From the NCBI RefSeq assembly GCF_036416795.1, contig NZ_CP143867.1, positions 4,270,001 through 4,334,000 of the forward strand: a DNA stretch of 64,000 nucleotides, written 5' to 3'. Position numbers and translations under genes: made by a program. Below are positions 33,699 to 42,397 of the stretch, in pieces. Each line of letters opens with the position of its first letter. Positions within the stretch are counted from its first letter, which is position 1. This DNA comes from Bacteroides sp. MSB163 (lineage in GTDB: Bacteria; Bacteroidota; Bacteroidia; Bacteroidales; Bacteroidaceae). Below the pieces are notes generated by a model that was not told the origin of the DNA, did no database searches, and was given only the letters and a program-made list of their open reading frames with translations.

Positions 33699-33780
33699 AA
33701 AATTATTAAAATTTTTCGTGGATTTTGCTTAAGATTGCTTTAATTTGCAGCTAATATATTAAGTATTATAGCAATTGGAT

Positions 33781-36615
33781 ATGCAAAAATTATTATCCTT
33801 GCCGCCTAATCTTGTGTCGGCATTCTATGAATTGGAAAATGTAGACCGTACGGAATGGTTTTGCACATCTGATCCTGTAGGGATGAAACTGGGATCGGGT
33901 GGAGGAACCACTTGGCTTCTGCGGGAATGGTATAGAAACCAACAAACAGAACACTCAACAGAGAAACGTATTCTGCTGCATGCCGGTGGACAAAGTCGCC
34001 GCCTCCCTGGATACGCTCCCTCCGGGAAAATATTAACTCCAATACCTGTATTTCGCTGGGCACGTGGACAGAAGTTGGGACAGAATTTATTGTCTTTGCA
34101 AGTTCCACTTTATGAGAAAATCATGGAACGGGCACCGGAAAAACTGCGTACTTTGATTGCGAGTGGAGATGTGTATATTCGTGTTGAGAAACCTTTGCAG
34201 GACATACCGGATGCGGATGTGGTATGTTACGGACTTTGGGTAGATCCGGTATTAGCGATACATCATGGAGTGTTTGTTTCTGACCGGAAACAACCGGAAG
34301 CATTGGATTTTATGTTGCAGAAACCGTCATTGCAGGAGTTGGAGAATCTTTCCAAGACTCATCTCTTCCTGATGGATATAGGAATCTGGTTACTGAGTGA
34401 TCGGGCTGTAGAGCTATTGATGAAGCGTTCGCAGAAAGATGGTCCGGATTCTGATGTAAAGTACTATGACTTGTATTCAGATTTCGGCTTATCCCTTGGT
34501 AATCATCCACGCATTATTGATGATGAGTTGAATAGGCTGTCTGTAGCTATATTGCCATTACCCGGTGGAGAATTCTACCACTACGGTACGAGTCGTGAAC
34601 TACTTTCCTCAACTGTTACTTTGCAAAATAGAGTGTACGATCAGCGTCAGATCATGCACCGGAAAGTAAAGCCCAATCCTGCAATATTTGTACAGAATGC
34701 AGAAGTAGGTATCTCTCTTTCTTCCAATAATGATAACCTTTGGATTGAAAATAGCTTTGTCGGTACATCATGGAAGATAGGTTCCCGGCAAATCATTACG
34801 GGAGTACCGGAAAATGACTGGACGTTAGAATTACCGGATGGAGTTTGTATAGATATTGTGCCTCTTGCAAAGAAGCATTGGGTAGTTCGTCCGTATGGTT
34901 TCGATGATGTATCTAAAGGAGATATCCGGGATGAAAAGACTTTGTATCTGGGGATTTCCTTCCCTAATTGGTTAGCGGAGCGTGGACTGACTCCAGATGA
35001 TGTAACTGGAAGAAAAGATGACTTACAGGCTGCCGGAATCTTCCCTGTGGTAGAAAGTGTTGAGCAGATGGGCAAAGTACTTCGCTGGATGACTTCGGAG
35101 CCGGAATTGACAGAAGGTAAGGAAATCTGGCTGAACAGTCAACGTCTTTCTGCCGATGAAATCTCAGCGAAAGCTGATTTACGTCAATTATATGCCCAGC
35201 GCGAGAGTTTCCGGAAAGGTAATTGGGAGTTGCTGGCACGCAATTATGAAAAGAGTGTCTTCTATCAGTTGGATTTGGCTGATGTTGCCGAGGATTTCCA
35301 TTGTTTGAAGATAGATAAACCGGATGTGTTACCGGCTGATGCACCTCAGATGCAGCGTATTCATAATCGGATGCTTCGGGCTCAGATAGATAAACTGAAC
35401 GGAAAAGACTTTCAGAATGATGAAAAAGAGGCTTTTGGATTACTGCGCGAAGGATTACTTTCTGATTTGTATGAAAAGAAAAGCAGCCCATATCTGAATG
35501 TATACAGCGATCAGATTGTTTGGGGGCGCAGTCCCGTACGTATTGATGTTGCAGGTGGTTGGACGGATACTCCGCCATATTCTCTTTTTGCCGGTGGAAA
35601 TGTAGTGAATCTGGCGATTGAACTGAATGGACAACCTCCTTTGCAGGTTTATGTGAAACCTTGCAAAGAATATCGCGTTGTGTTGCGTTCTATTGATATG
35701 GGAGCAATGGAAGTAGTGAATACATTCGAGGAATTGCAGGATTACTGTAAGATAGGTTCTCCTTTCTCTATTCCGAAAGCAGCGTTGACATTGGCTGGTT
35801 TTGGTCCGGCGTTTTCAGAAGTGGTTTATCCTTCGTTGGAGAAACAGTTGCAGGCATTCGGCACAGGTATAGAGATTACTTTATTGTCTGCTATTCCTGC
35901 AGGCTCGGGCTTGGGAACCAGTTCTATATTAGCTTCTACGGTTTTAGGTTCTTTGAGCGATTTCTGTGGCTTGATGTGGGATAAGAATGAAATATGCCGT
36001 CGTACACTTGCTCTGGAACAGTTACTGACAACGGGTGGTGGTTGGCAAGATCAGTATGGCGGAGTGCTACAAGGCATCAAACTGTTGCAAACAGAAACCG
36101 GGTTTGTACAGAATCCGTTAATACACTGGTTGCCTGAACATCTTTTTACGCATCCTGAATATCGTGACTGCCATCTATTATATTATACGGGAATTACACG
36201 TACTGCTAAAGGTATCCTGGCAGAGATTGTGCGCTCCATGTTCCTAAATTCATCTGCGCATTTGGCTATATTGGAAAATATGAAAGCGCATGCATTGGAT
36301 ATGGCAGAAACCATTCAAAGGAACGACTTTGAAACCTATGGCGCATTGATTGGTAAAACGTGGGTGCAGAACAAAGCTCTGGATTGTGGTACTAATCCTT
36401 CGGCGGTAGAAGAAATTATCAATAAGATTAAGGACTACACACTGGGATATAAACTGCCGGGTGCAGGTGGGGGAGGTTACTTGTATATGGTGGCGAAAGA
36501 TCCACAGGCTGCATTGCGCATCCGGGAGATACTGACGCAGGATGTACCGAACCCTCGCGCGCGATTTGTAGAAATGGCGTTGTCGGGAACAGGATTTCAG
36601 GTGTCAAGGTCGTAA
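33781..36615 (+). CDS. fkp: Bifunctional L-fucokinase/L-fucose-1-phosphate guanylyltransferase
   Basis: A 944-residue enzyme starting MQKLLSLPPNLVSAFYELE. A TTG in frame at 33775 is less likely as start. The N-terminal pyrophosphorylase half carries HAGGQSRRLPGYAPSGKI and LPLPGGEFYHYGTS. The C-terminal GHMP kinase half carries GRSPVRIDVAGGWTDTPP, IPAGSGLGTSS and LPGAGGGGYLY. The chain closely resembles B. fragilis Fkp as I recall it. It salvages L-fucose to GDP-fucose for capsule and glycoprotein fucosylation, important for gut colonisation. No fucose uptake genes are adjacent. Confidence 0.97.
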   Translation: MQKLLSLPPNLVSAFYELENVDRTEWFCTSDPVGMKLGSGGGTTWLLREWYRNQQTEHSTEKRILLHAGGQSRRLPGYAPSGKILTPIPVFRWARGQKLGQNLLSLQVPLYEKIMERAPEKLRTLIASGDVYIRVEKPLQDIPDADVVCYGLWVDPVLAIHHGVFVSDRKQPEALDFMLQKPSLQELENLSKTHLFLMDIGIWLLSDRAVELLMKRSQKDGPDSDVKYYDLYSDFGLSLGNHPRIIDDELNRLSVAILPLPGGEFYHYGTSRELLSSTVTLQNRVYDQRQIMHRKVKPNPAIFVQNAEVGISLSSNNDNLWIENSFVGTSWKIGSRQIITGVPENDWTLELPDGVCIDIVPLAKKHWVVRPYGFDDVSKGDIRDEKTLYLGISFPNWLAERGLTPDDVTGRKDDLQAAGIFPVVESVEQMGKVLRWMTSEPELTEGKEIWLNSQRLSADEISAKADLRQLYAQRESFRKGNWELLARNYEKSVFYQLDLADVAEDFHCLKIDKPDVLPADAPQMQRIHNRMLRAQIDKLNGKDFQNDEKEAFGLLREGLLSDLYEKKSSPYLNVYSDQIVWGRSPVRIDVAGGWTDTPPYSLFAGGNVVNLAIELNGQPPLQVYVKPCKEYRVVLRSIDMGAMEVVNTFEELQDYCKIGSPFSIPKAALTLAGFGPAFSEVVYPSLEKQLQAFGTGIEITLLSAIPAGSGLGTSSILASTVLGSLSDFCGLMWDKNEICRRTLALEQLLTTGGGWQDQYGGVLQGIKLLQTETGFVQNPLIHWLPEHLFTHPEYRDCHLLYYTGITRTAKGILAEIVRSMFLNSSAHLAILENMKAHALDMAETIQRNDFETYGALIGKTWVQNKALDCGTNPSAVEEIINKIKDYTLGYKLPGAGGGGYLYMVAKDPQAALRIREILTQDVPNPRARFVEMALSGTGFQVSRS

Positions 36616-36632
36616 TTGAAGAATGAAGAATT

Positions 36633-37106
36633 TTATTCGTGATGATAGGGGCCACCTGCAAGTATATTCATGGCACGATACAGTTGTTCCACGAAAATAA
36701 GCCTCACCATCTGATGTGAAAAGGTCATTTTAGAAAGGGACATTTTCTCATGTGCTGCCTGATATACTTTGGGTGAGAAACCATACGGTCCGCCGATAAC
36801 AAATACAAGCCGTTTATTTACGGTGTTCATCTTGCGCTTCATATAGTCTGCGAACTCTATGGAGCGCATTTCTTTTCCCCCTTTGTCCAGCAATACAATC
36901 ACGTCGCCCGGCTGGAATGCCTTGCATATCAATTCCCCTTCTTTTTCTTTCTGCACTTCCATAGAAAGACTTTTTGTATTCTTCAATTCCGGGATAACTT
37001 CCATTTCGAAGGATAAGTAGCGTTTGGTACGCTGTACATAGTCATTAATGGCAGTTATAAAGTGCTGTTCTACAGTTCTTCCTACGACGAGTAATGTTGT
37101 TTTCAT
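36633..37106 (-). CDS. rlmH: 23S rRNA (pseudouridine-1915 N3) methyltransferase
   Basis: A 157-residue SPOUT methyltransferase starting MKTTLLVVGRTVEQHF. The frame extends to 37133 but the extra nine residues are not family sequence. Family motifs VIVLLDKGGKEMRSIEFAD, FVIGGPYGF and the C-terminal RAMNILAGGPYHHE are all present. It methylates pseudouridine 1915 of 23S rRNA on the assembled 70S ribosome. It is convergent with fkp; a short GAAGAATGAAGAAT stretch lies between the two stop codons. Confidence 0.97.
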   Translation of the reverse strand: MKTTLLVVGRTVEQHFITAINDYVQRTKRYLSFEMEVIPELKNTKSLSMEVQKEKEGELICKAFQPGDVIVLLDKGGKEMRSIEFADYMKRKMNTVNKRLVFVIGGPYGFSPKVYQAAHEKMSLSKMTFSHQMVRLIFVEQLYRAMNILAGGPYHHE

Positions 37107-37170
37107 GCTGTTTACATTCTGATTTGTGCACAAAATTAGCGCTTTTTTATTGTATTTTACAATAAATGCT

Positions 37171-37178
37171 TACCTTTG
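37171..37178 (+). promoter_or_regulatory. -7 box of the DUF4783-nadC operon
   Basis: TACCTTTG fits TAnnTTTG and lies 22 bp before the ATG at 37201. It excludes the longer frame starting at 37126. Confidence 0.7.
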
Positions 37179-37200
37179 CGTATCATTAATACTTGTGATT

Positions 37201-37593
37201 ATGAAAAAACGAGTAGTTTTATTGTTGACCTGCCTCTTCTTATGGGTGTCCTCGATCTTTGCTCAGGACGTACCTGTGGGGGTGGTTGTGGCCTTCAAGA
37301 AGGGAAACTCTCAGGAACTAAACAGGTATCTGGGTGATAAGGTGGATCTGATTATCCATAATCGCACGACCAATGCTGACAAGCAAACGGCAGAAGGAAC
37401 TATGGCTAATTTTTTTGCCGAGAACAAAGTCAGTAGCTTCAATGTGAATCACGAAGGAAAGCGGGATGAATCAAGTTTCATCATCGGCACTTTGGGAACC
37501 GCAAATGGAAACTTTCGAGTGAATTGTTTCTTCAGAAAAGTACAGAACAAATATGTTATACATCAAATAAGAATAGATAAAACGAATGAATAA
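37201..37593 (+). CDS. DUF4783 family exported protein
   Basis: A 130-residue protein with a clear signal peptide (MKKRVVLLLTCLFLWVSSIFAQ). The mature domain looks like a small NTF2-like/lumazine-type fold, as described for DUF4783 (GNSQELNRYLGDKVDLII, NFRVNCFFRKVQNKYVIHQIRID). Function is unknown. It overlaps nadC by 8 bp, so the two genes are translationally coupled, a conserved-looking pairing with no obvious biochemical reason. Confidence 0.85.
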   Translation: MKKRVVLLLTCLFLWVSSIFAQDVPVGVVVAFKKGNSQELNRYLGDKVDLIIHNRTTNADKQTAEGTMANFFAENKVSSFNVNHEGKRDESSFIIGTLGTANGNFRVNCFFRKVQNKYVIHQIRIDKTNE

Positions 37594-38434
37594 GGAAGAA
37601 GAACTGATTGACAGGCTGATAGATCTCGCCTTTGCAGAAGATATAGGTGACGGAGATCATACCACCCTTTCGTGTATTCCCGCTACGGCGATGGGTAAAT
37701 CCAAACTTTTGATTAAAGAGCCGGGGATTCTGGCTGGTATCGAAGTTGCCAAAGAAGTGTTCCGTCGTTTCGACCCTACTATGAAGGTAGAAGTCTTCAT
37801 CAATGATGGAGCTGAGGTGAAGCCGGGTGATATAGCAATGGTAGTGGAAGGCAAGGTGCAGTCTCTGTTGCAGACAGAACGTCTGATGCTGAACATTATG
37901 CAACGCATGAGTGGCATTGCTACCATGACGCATAAATATGCCGAGAAACTGAAAGGTACGAATACGCGTGTGCTCGATACCCGTAAGACTACTCCCGGTA
38001 TGCGTATTCTTGAGAAGATGGCTGTAAAGATTGGCGGTGGTGTAAATCATCGTATCGGACTGTTCGACATGATTTTGCTGAAAGACAATCATGTGGATTT
38101 TGCCGGAGGCATTGATAAGGCTATTAATCGCGCCAAGGAATATTGCAAGGAAAAAGGTAAAGACCTCAAGATAGAGATTGAAGTACGTAACTTCGACGAG
38201 TTGCAGCAAGTACTCGATCTCGGCGGTGTAGACCGAATCATGTTCGACAACTTCACACCCGAAATGACAAAGAAGGCTGTGGATATGGTAGCAGGCCGTT
38301 ATGAAACCGAATCTTCAGGCGGAATAACGTTTGATACACTGCGCGACTATGCCGAATGTGGCGTGGACTTTATCTCTGTAGGTGCTCTGACCCATTCTGT
38401 AAAAGGATTGGATATGAGTTTTAAAGCATGTTGA
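37586..38434 (+). CDS. nadC: Nicotinate-nucleotide pyrophosphorylase (carboxylating)
   Basis: A 282-residue quinolinate phosphoribosyltransferase. Active-site motifs are LMLNIMQRMSGIAT, DTRKTTPGMR, VKIGGGVNHRIGL and LKDNHV, and the substrate-binding GGVDRIMFDN lies in the barrel. It makes nicotinate mononucleotide from quinolinate and PRPP in de novo NAD synthesis. nadA/nadB are not in the window. Confidence 0.97.
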   Translation: MNKEEELIDRLIDLAFAEDIGDGDHTTLSCIPATAMGKSKLLIKEPGILAGIEVAKEVFRRFDPTMKVEVFINDGAEVKPGDIAMVVEGKVQSLLQTERLMLNIMQRMSGIATMTHKYAEKLKGTNTRVLDTRKTTPGMRILEKMAVKIGGGVNHRIGLFDMILLKDNHVDFAGGIDKAINRAKEYCKEKGKDLKIEIEVRNFDELQQVLDLGGVDRIMFDNFTPEMTKKAVDMVAGRYETESSGGITFDTLRDYAECGVDFISVGALTHSVKGLDMSFKAC

Positions 38435-38467
38435 CAAGGGCGGAAGGCCGTATTAGGGAATAAAAAG

Positions 38468-38524
38468 GGAAGCCTCTCATAAGTTTGCCATCATATTGCA
38501 ATCTTTATGAGAGGCTTTCCTGTT
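38468..38524 (+). terminator. Terminator-like hairpin after nadC
   Basis: GGGAAGCCTCTCATAA (38468-38483) pairs with TTATGAGAGGCTTTCC (38505-38520) with one mismatch, followed by TGTT. Confidence 0.75.
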
Positions 38525-38596
38525 AATAATCAGTATATTACGGAATACTGAGAAACAGGCGGTCTGTTAGGGGTGAACGCATGGTTTGTTGAGGTC

Positions 38597-38635
38597 AAAC
38601 AGATGATGCGTTTCAAGTGAATAGATGATGCATTC
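38597..38635 (+). repeat. Two units of the 22-bp CAGATGATGC repeat
   Basis: CAGATGATGCGTTTC and TAGATGATGCATTCG occur 22 bp apart. The word is the same as in the 25681-25787 array, 13 kb away. The repeat creates an in-frame ATG at 38625 just before the true start of the next gene. Confidence 0.7.
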
Positions 38636-38642
38636 GGAAGAT

Positions 38643-39353
38643 ATGGAAAAGATAGATTGGAAAAGAGTAAAAACGATAGTCAAAGGATGGAAGCTGGGAG
38701 ACTACGTACGACAAATATCCATTGTCGTGATTGGTGTGCTGATTACCTTCATGGGCAGTGATTTGGTAACCCGAAATTCGGAGAAGAAGGATATCCGGGC
38801 CACCATGTTGCTGATTAAGGAAGAACTGAAAAGTAACCGGGAGAAATATGAAGATATCGTGGCTGAGTTTCAGGAAGACGAACGTCTTTCTGCCTTATTG
38901 GCAGAGCACGACTTGAAGATTCGTATCATACCTGAAGATTCGTTGAGGCAATTTGCCCTTCTAATGGGGCATATACGTAGTTTTACTTATACCCAGAATG
39001 CACTGGATATACTTAAAAGTTCCATGTTGATGCAGAAAATTTCGGATAAAGAATTGCTGTTGCAGTTGACTGAGATTTATGAAGTATTGGATGGGTTTAA
39101 GGCGACTATGAACGGCTATTATGATATGAAAGACCAGGTTATGACACCTTTCAATCTTACACTGACCGATGAACAGATGCATTGTTTGTATGAGGGGGGA
39201 TATGAGGCATGGGACATCTACCTTTCGAATATATCGGTGCGAAACTTTGTTAGGGTTGCTCATAGATATTTTACTCCCGACTATATAGAGCGTGTAGGGA
39301 AAAGAATTGATAGGGCAATACAGGCTATTGAAGAAAAATATCATTTAGAATAA
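38643..39353 (+). CDS. Single-pass membrane protein of unknown function (paralog 1)
   Basis: A 236-residue protein starting MEKIDWKRVKTIVKGWKLGDYVRQ. The upstream ATG at 38625 lies in repeat sequence and is rejected. One membrane helix (about 25-42, ISIVVIGVLITFMGSDLV) is followed by a helical soluble domain of some 190 residues (KKDIRATMLLIKEELKSNREKYEDI). No enzyme motif is recognised. The next gene is a clear paralog with the same layout. Topology suggests a small cytoplasmic N-terminus and a large domain on the other side, but this is not certain. Confidence 0.75.
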   Translation: MEKIDWKRVKTIVKGWKLGDYVRQISIVVIGVLITFMGSDLVTRNSEKKDIRATMLLIKEELKSNREKYEDIVAEFQEDERLSALLAEHDLKIRIIPEDSLRQFALLMGHIRSFTYTQNALDILKSSMLMQKISDKELLLQLTEIYEVLDGFKATMNGYYDMKDQVMTPFNLTLTDEQMHCLYEGGYEAWDIYLSNISVRNFVRVAHRYFTPDYIERVGKRIDRAIQAIEEKYHLE

Positions 39354-39361
39354 TCAGAGTT

Positions 39362-40066
39362 ATGGGACAGAACGGTTGGGATAAGATAAAGAACGTGCTC
39401 AAAAGCTGGGAACTGGGAGACTATTTCCGTCAGTTCAGCATTGTGGCGGCAGGTATCATTGTTACTTTCTGGGGAAGTGACAAGATAGCGGAGCACAGTA
39501 GGCAGAAAGAAGTGCGGGCGACGATGCAACTGGTAGCGGAAGAACTGGAGTACAATAAGGAGGAATTGCGTAAAATAAAGCGGTTGCTGGATATTGATGT
39601 ACACATGAGCACTGTGTTGTCGAACCACAATATGGATGTATCTAAGATACCCGGAGATACTTTATGGAAGTATGGCAAGCTTTTTAATAATTTTGATGAG
39701 TTCTCTTATAGAACCGATGCATTGGACGTGTTGAAAGGTTCCTCATTAATGCAGTATATCCCTGAGAAACGTATGTTGCAGGATGTGATGCAGGCCTATT
39801 TTGAGTTGGGAAGGAAAAAGAAAGATGTGGGTGATTATTATAAGATAAAGACCGATGTGCTGATGGGGCTTGCCTTGTCTGCGGGAAGAAAGAATATCTT
39901 GAGTGATGACCGCACTTTTAAGGATGAAGTCTCCTATCTTTTGGAACATGATAATTTTATTAACTTCGTCGTTATGGTTCCCGGTATCTTAGATTGGAGT
40001 GAGTTTGATGCACTGGATGAAATGCTTGACAAGCAGATACAGACTTTGAAAGCAAAGTATAAATAA
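39362..40066 (+). CDS. Single-pass membrane protein of unknown function (paralog 2)
   Basis: A 234-residue paralog of the previous gene, 8 bp downstream. Shared stretches include the start (KSWELGDYFRQFSIVAAG against KGWKLGDYVRQISIVVIG), the E/VRATM-L-EEL helix, FSYRTDALDVLKGSSLMQ against FTYTQNALDILKSSMLMQ, and the end (LDKQIQTLKAKYK against IDRAIQAIEEKYH). This looks like a tandem duplication now well diverged. A two-component membrane complex is conceivable. Function is unknown. Confidence 0.75.
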   Translation: MGQNGWDKIKNVLKSWELGDYFRQFSIVAAGIIVTFWGSDKIAEHSRQKEVRATMQLVAEELEYNKEELRKIKRLLDIDVHMSTVLSNHNMDVSKIPGDTLWKYGKLFNNFDEFSYRTDALDVLKGSSLMQYIPEKRMLQDVMQAYFELGRKKKDVGDYYKIKTDVLMGLALSAGRKNILSDDRTFKDEVSYLLEHDNFINFVVMVPGILDWSEFDALDEMLDKQIQTLKAKYK

Positions 40067-40173
40067 TCTCCATTCTTTAACTTCTTTTTAGATATAACAT
40101 TGCAGCATTCTACGGAAAGCTGCGTCTAACTAACAAACGACGCGAAGAGGCGTCCGTAAAAATAGCACTGACA

Positions 40174-40725
40174 TTGGAAAATGAAATAGAACTGATAGAG
40201 GGCTGCCGGGCAGGAAAGGATTCCGCACGTAAGGAATTGTATACCCTTTATTCCAAGCAGATGCTTGCGGTATGCTACCGCTATACGGGCGATGAAGATG
40301 CCGCGCATGACGTACTGCACGATGGGTTTATCAAAATCTTCACCCATTTCACTTTCCGGGGCGAATGTGCACTGGCAACGTGGGTGACAAGAGTAATGGT
40401 GACACAGGCAATAGATTATCTGCGAAAGCAGAAACGCATCACCCAGCTGGTGGTGAACGAGGAACAATTGCCCGACATACCCGACGAGGCAAGTATAGCC
40501 GACAGTGGTAGCCGCCTCTCTGAACAGCAGTTGATGGCATTTGTGGCAGAATTACCCGATGGATGCCGAACCGTTTTCAACTTGTACGTGTTTGAAGAGA
40601 AATCGCACAAGGAGATAGCGGAAATGCTTGGGATTAAAGTACATTCATCCACCTCGCAACTGCATCGCGCCAAAAATTTGTTAGCAAAAAGAATTAAAGA
40701 ATATACAGAGTATGAAAGGAAATGA
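40174..40725 (+). CDS. ECF-type RNA polymerase sigma factor
   Basis: A 183-residue sigma-70 family protein with region 2 (KELYTLYSKQMLAVCYRYTGDEDAAHDVLHDGFIKIFTHFTFRGECALATWVTRV) and region 4 (VAELPDGCRTVFNLYVFEEKSHKEIAEMLGI). The likely start is the TTG at 40174 (MENEIELIEGC); no in-frame ATG is nearby, so a weak start codon may keep its level low. The following gene overlaps by 14 bp and encodes an inner-membrane protein with anti-sigma-like position, the usual partner arrangement. Confidence 0.9.
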   Translation: MENEIELIEGCRAGKDSARKELYTLYSKQMLAVCYRYTGDEDAAHDVLHDGFIKIFTHFTFRGECALATWVTRVMVTQAIDYLRKQKRITQLVVNEEQLPDIPDEASIADSGSRLSEQQLMAFVAELPDGCRTVFNLYVFEEKSHKEIAEMLGIKVHSSTSQLHRAKNLLAKRIKEYTEYERK

Positions 40726-41824
40726 TGAAATAACCGGTTTGTTCCGCAGTCGCCTCTCTGGTGCAGAGATGACGGTGCGGGATGGCTTTTGGGAGGAGCT
40801 GAAAGGCGACCTGCCAAGAGTTGAAGCCGATGCAACCAATACTTTTGCAGCTACTAAACGTTCCGTTCTTACTCCACGCTTCTACCGGGTGGCTGCGGCT
40901 GCTTCTGTAGTATTAGTGCTTGGAGCTGCTTCCGCTGCATTCTGGTACTTCTCTCCGAAAGATGAAATTCAGGAAGCATTCACCAAGGTGGCTACGCTGA
41001 CACCGGAAGGTAACCTGAACGGAGATGTGGTGCAGGAAAAGTTCCCCTCTATTCATGAGACTAAACCTACAGCGCAAAATCCTGGTCATAAGAATCCTGT
41101 ACCAGTATCATCCGGAGGCATACTTGCTGCGAATGGCGATGATGAAGAGACTGTATCAGTCACTGTCTCCATTACAATTTCCCAACGCGTATATGGCAAT
41201 CACCACCAAGGTAACGGAATGTATGGCCAAACAGCTTCATCAAGGAATGAAAATAATCATCGTGCCACAGCTACTGATCCTGCAGTTACAAATACAGAGT
41301 TTGGTTCAGCTTCCGATAAGGCGCTTCCCATTACCAATGCGGGTGGTTCTGCTAAAAAATGGGCTTTCAAGGCAGGTATAGGTACAGCGTTGCCAAAGGG
41401 AGACTTCGGGATGCCGTTCACCGCAGGAGTTTCAGCTGAACGTCGTTTGAATAAACATTTTTCTCTGGAGGCAGGTTTGCAATACAACCGTCTTGACGGA
41501 GACCATACGATACACACACTGGCTGTTCCGGTAAAACTGAATGCGGTGCTGGCGAGCAATTCTAAAGTAGACTTTTATGCTACATTGGGTGGTGCTGCCG
41601 AGAAATGCATAGCTGGAGCCGGGGACAATGGTTTTGGAGCAGAGCCTATACAACTTTCCATTGCAGCAGGTCTGGGAGTCCGTTATAAGTTGAACGACCG
41701 GATTGCTCTGTTTGCAGAGCCTACGGTATCTCATCATTTTGATACGGATTCGCAAACAAAAACGCTGCGAACGGAGCGTCCAACGAACCTTAATCTACTT
41801 TGCGGTGTTCGTATGACATATTAA
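40712..41824 (+). CDS. Putative anti-sigma membrane protein with C-terminal beta-barrel-like domain
   Basis: A 370-residue protein. Residues 1-48 are cytoplasmic-like and acidic (MKGNDEITGLFRSRLSGAEM, DGFWEELKGDLP). A single membrane helix follows (about 58-78, VAAAASVVLVLGAASAAFWYF), then a 125-residue low-complexity linker (NNHRATATDPAVTNTE). The C-terminal 165 residues look like an outer-membrane-type beta-barrel (WAFKAGIGTALPKGDFG, FSLEAGLQYNRL, YATLGGAAEKC, LGVRYKLNDRIALFAEPTVSHHF). It overlaps the ECF sigma gene by 14 bp, so translation is coupled. It is unusual for one chain to have an inner-membrane helix and a barrel-like domain; it could span the periplasm or bind a ligand there. 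The anti-sigma role is inferred from position. Confidence 0.8.
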   Translation: MKGNDEITGLFRSRLSGAEMTVRDGFWEELKGDLPRVEADATNTFAATKRSVLTPRFYRVAAAASVVLVLGAASAAFWYFSPKDEIQEAFTKVATLTPEGNLNGDVVQEKFPSIHETKPTAQNPGHKNPVPVSSGGILAANGDDEETVSVTVSITISQRVYGNHHQGNGMYGQTASSRNENNHRATATDPAVTNTEFGSASDKALPITNAGGSAKKWAFKAGIGTALPKGDFGMPFTAGVSAERRLNKHFSLEAGLQYNRLDGDHTIHTLAVPVKLNAVLASNSKVDFYATLGGAAEKCIAGAGDNGFGAEPIQLSIAAGLGVRYKLNDRIALFAEPTVSHHFDTDSQTKTLRTERPTNLNLLCGVRMTY

Positions 41825-41842
41825 CCTTAATACAATGCAACA

Positions 41843-42385
41843 ATGAAAGCAATTTCTAATATACGTGCCGTAATGGCCATTTTGATATTCTTCTTTTCTC
41901 TTTCTTTTGTATCATGTACGGAAGAGACATTGGACTACAATAATCCTGACGTGGATTTATTCGTCAAGCAACTAAAAGCTGGAAAATACTCTGTCGAAAG
42001 TCCGGAAGGTCTGAACACTATTCCCCGGTTTACTGTTGATGACATAGGGGACTTGTTGAAGTATGCCGAAGATTTAACGGTAATCCCTTCTTTCCCGTTG
42101 GCTCCGGTTTCTTATTCCGCAGGTGGCAAGCTTCGTTTAGGTGAGTGTATTTTGTGGACAGTAGAAACAATCCGTCTGGGGCAGAATGCTTCGATGGGGT
42201 GCAAAATGGTACATGTGGATGCAGAGAATTACGAAGGCATTTACTTCTTATCGGATGATGAAGTTCTGGATGCTTCCGCCCGTTATCGCCGCTGGTGGGA
42301 AAACCGCAAATACCCCCGTACGATGTGGACCATAGATCCTTGTTATGATGAACCGCTTTGTGGAAGCGGATATATGTGGTGGTAA
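41843..42385 (+). CDS. Lipoprotein of unknown function in the ECF operon
   Basis: A 180-residue protein with a signal sequence and lipobox (SLSFVSCTEETLDY). It begins 18 bp after the previous gene. The mature part has an acidic DNPDVDLFVKQL-type start, four further cysteines and a Trp-rich C-terminus (CYDEPLCGSGYMWW), so disulfides are possible. I do not recognise the family with certainty. Co-transcription with the sigma factor suggests it belongs to the same response. Confidence 0.75.
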   Translation: MKAISNIRAVMAILIFFFSLSFVSCTEETLDYNNPDVDLFVKQLKAGKYSVESPEGLNTIPRFTVDDIGDLLKYAEDLTVIPSFPLAPVSYSAGGKLRLGECILWTVETIRLGQNASMGCKMVHVDAENYEGIYFLSDDEVLDASARYRRWWENRKYPRTMWTIDPCYDEPLCGSGYMWW

Positions 42386-42397
42386 GAAAATAAATAA

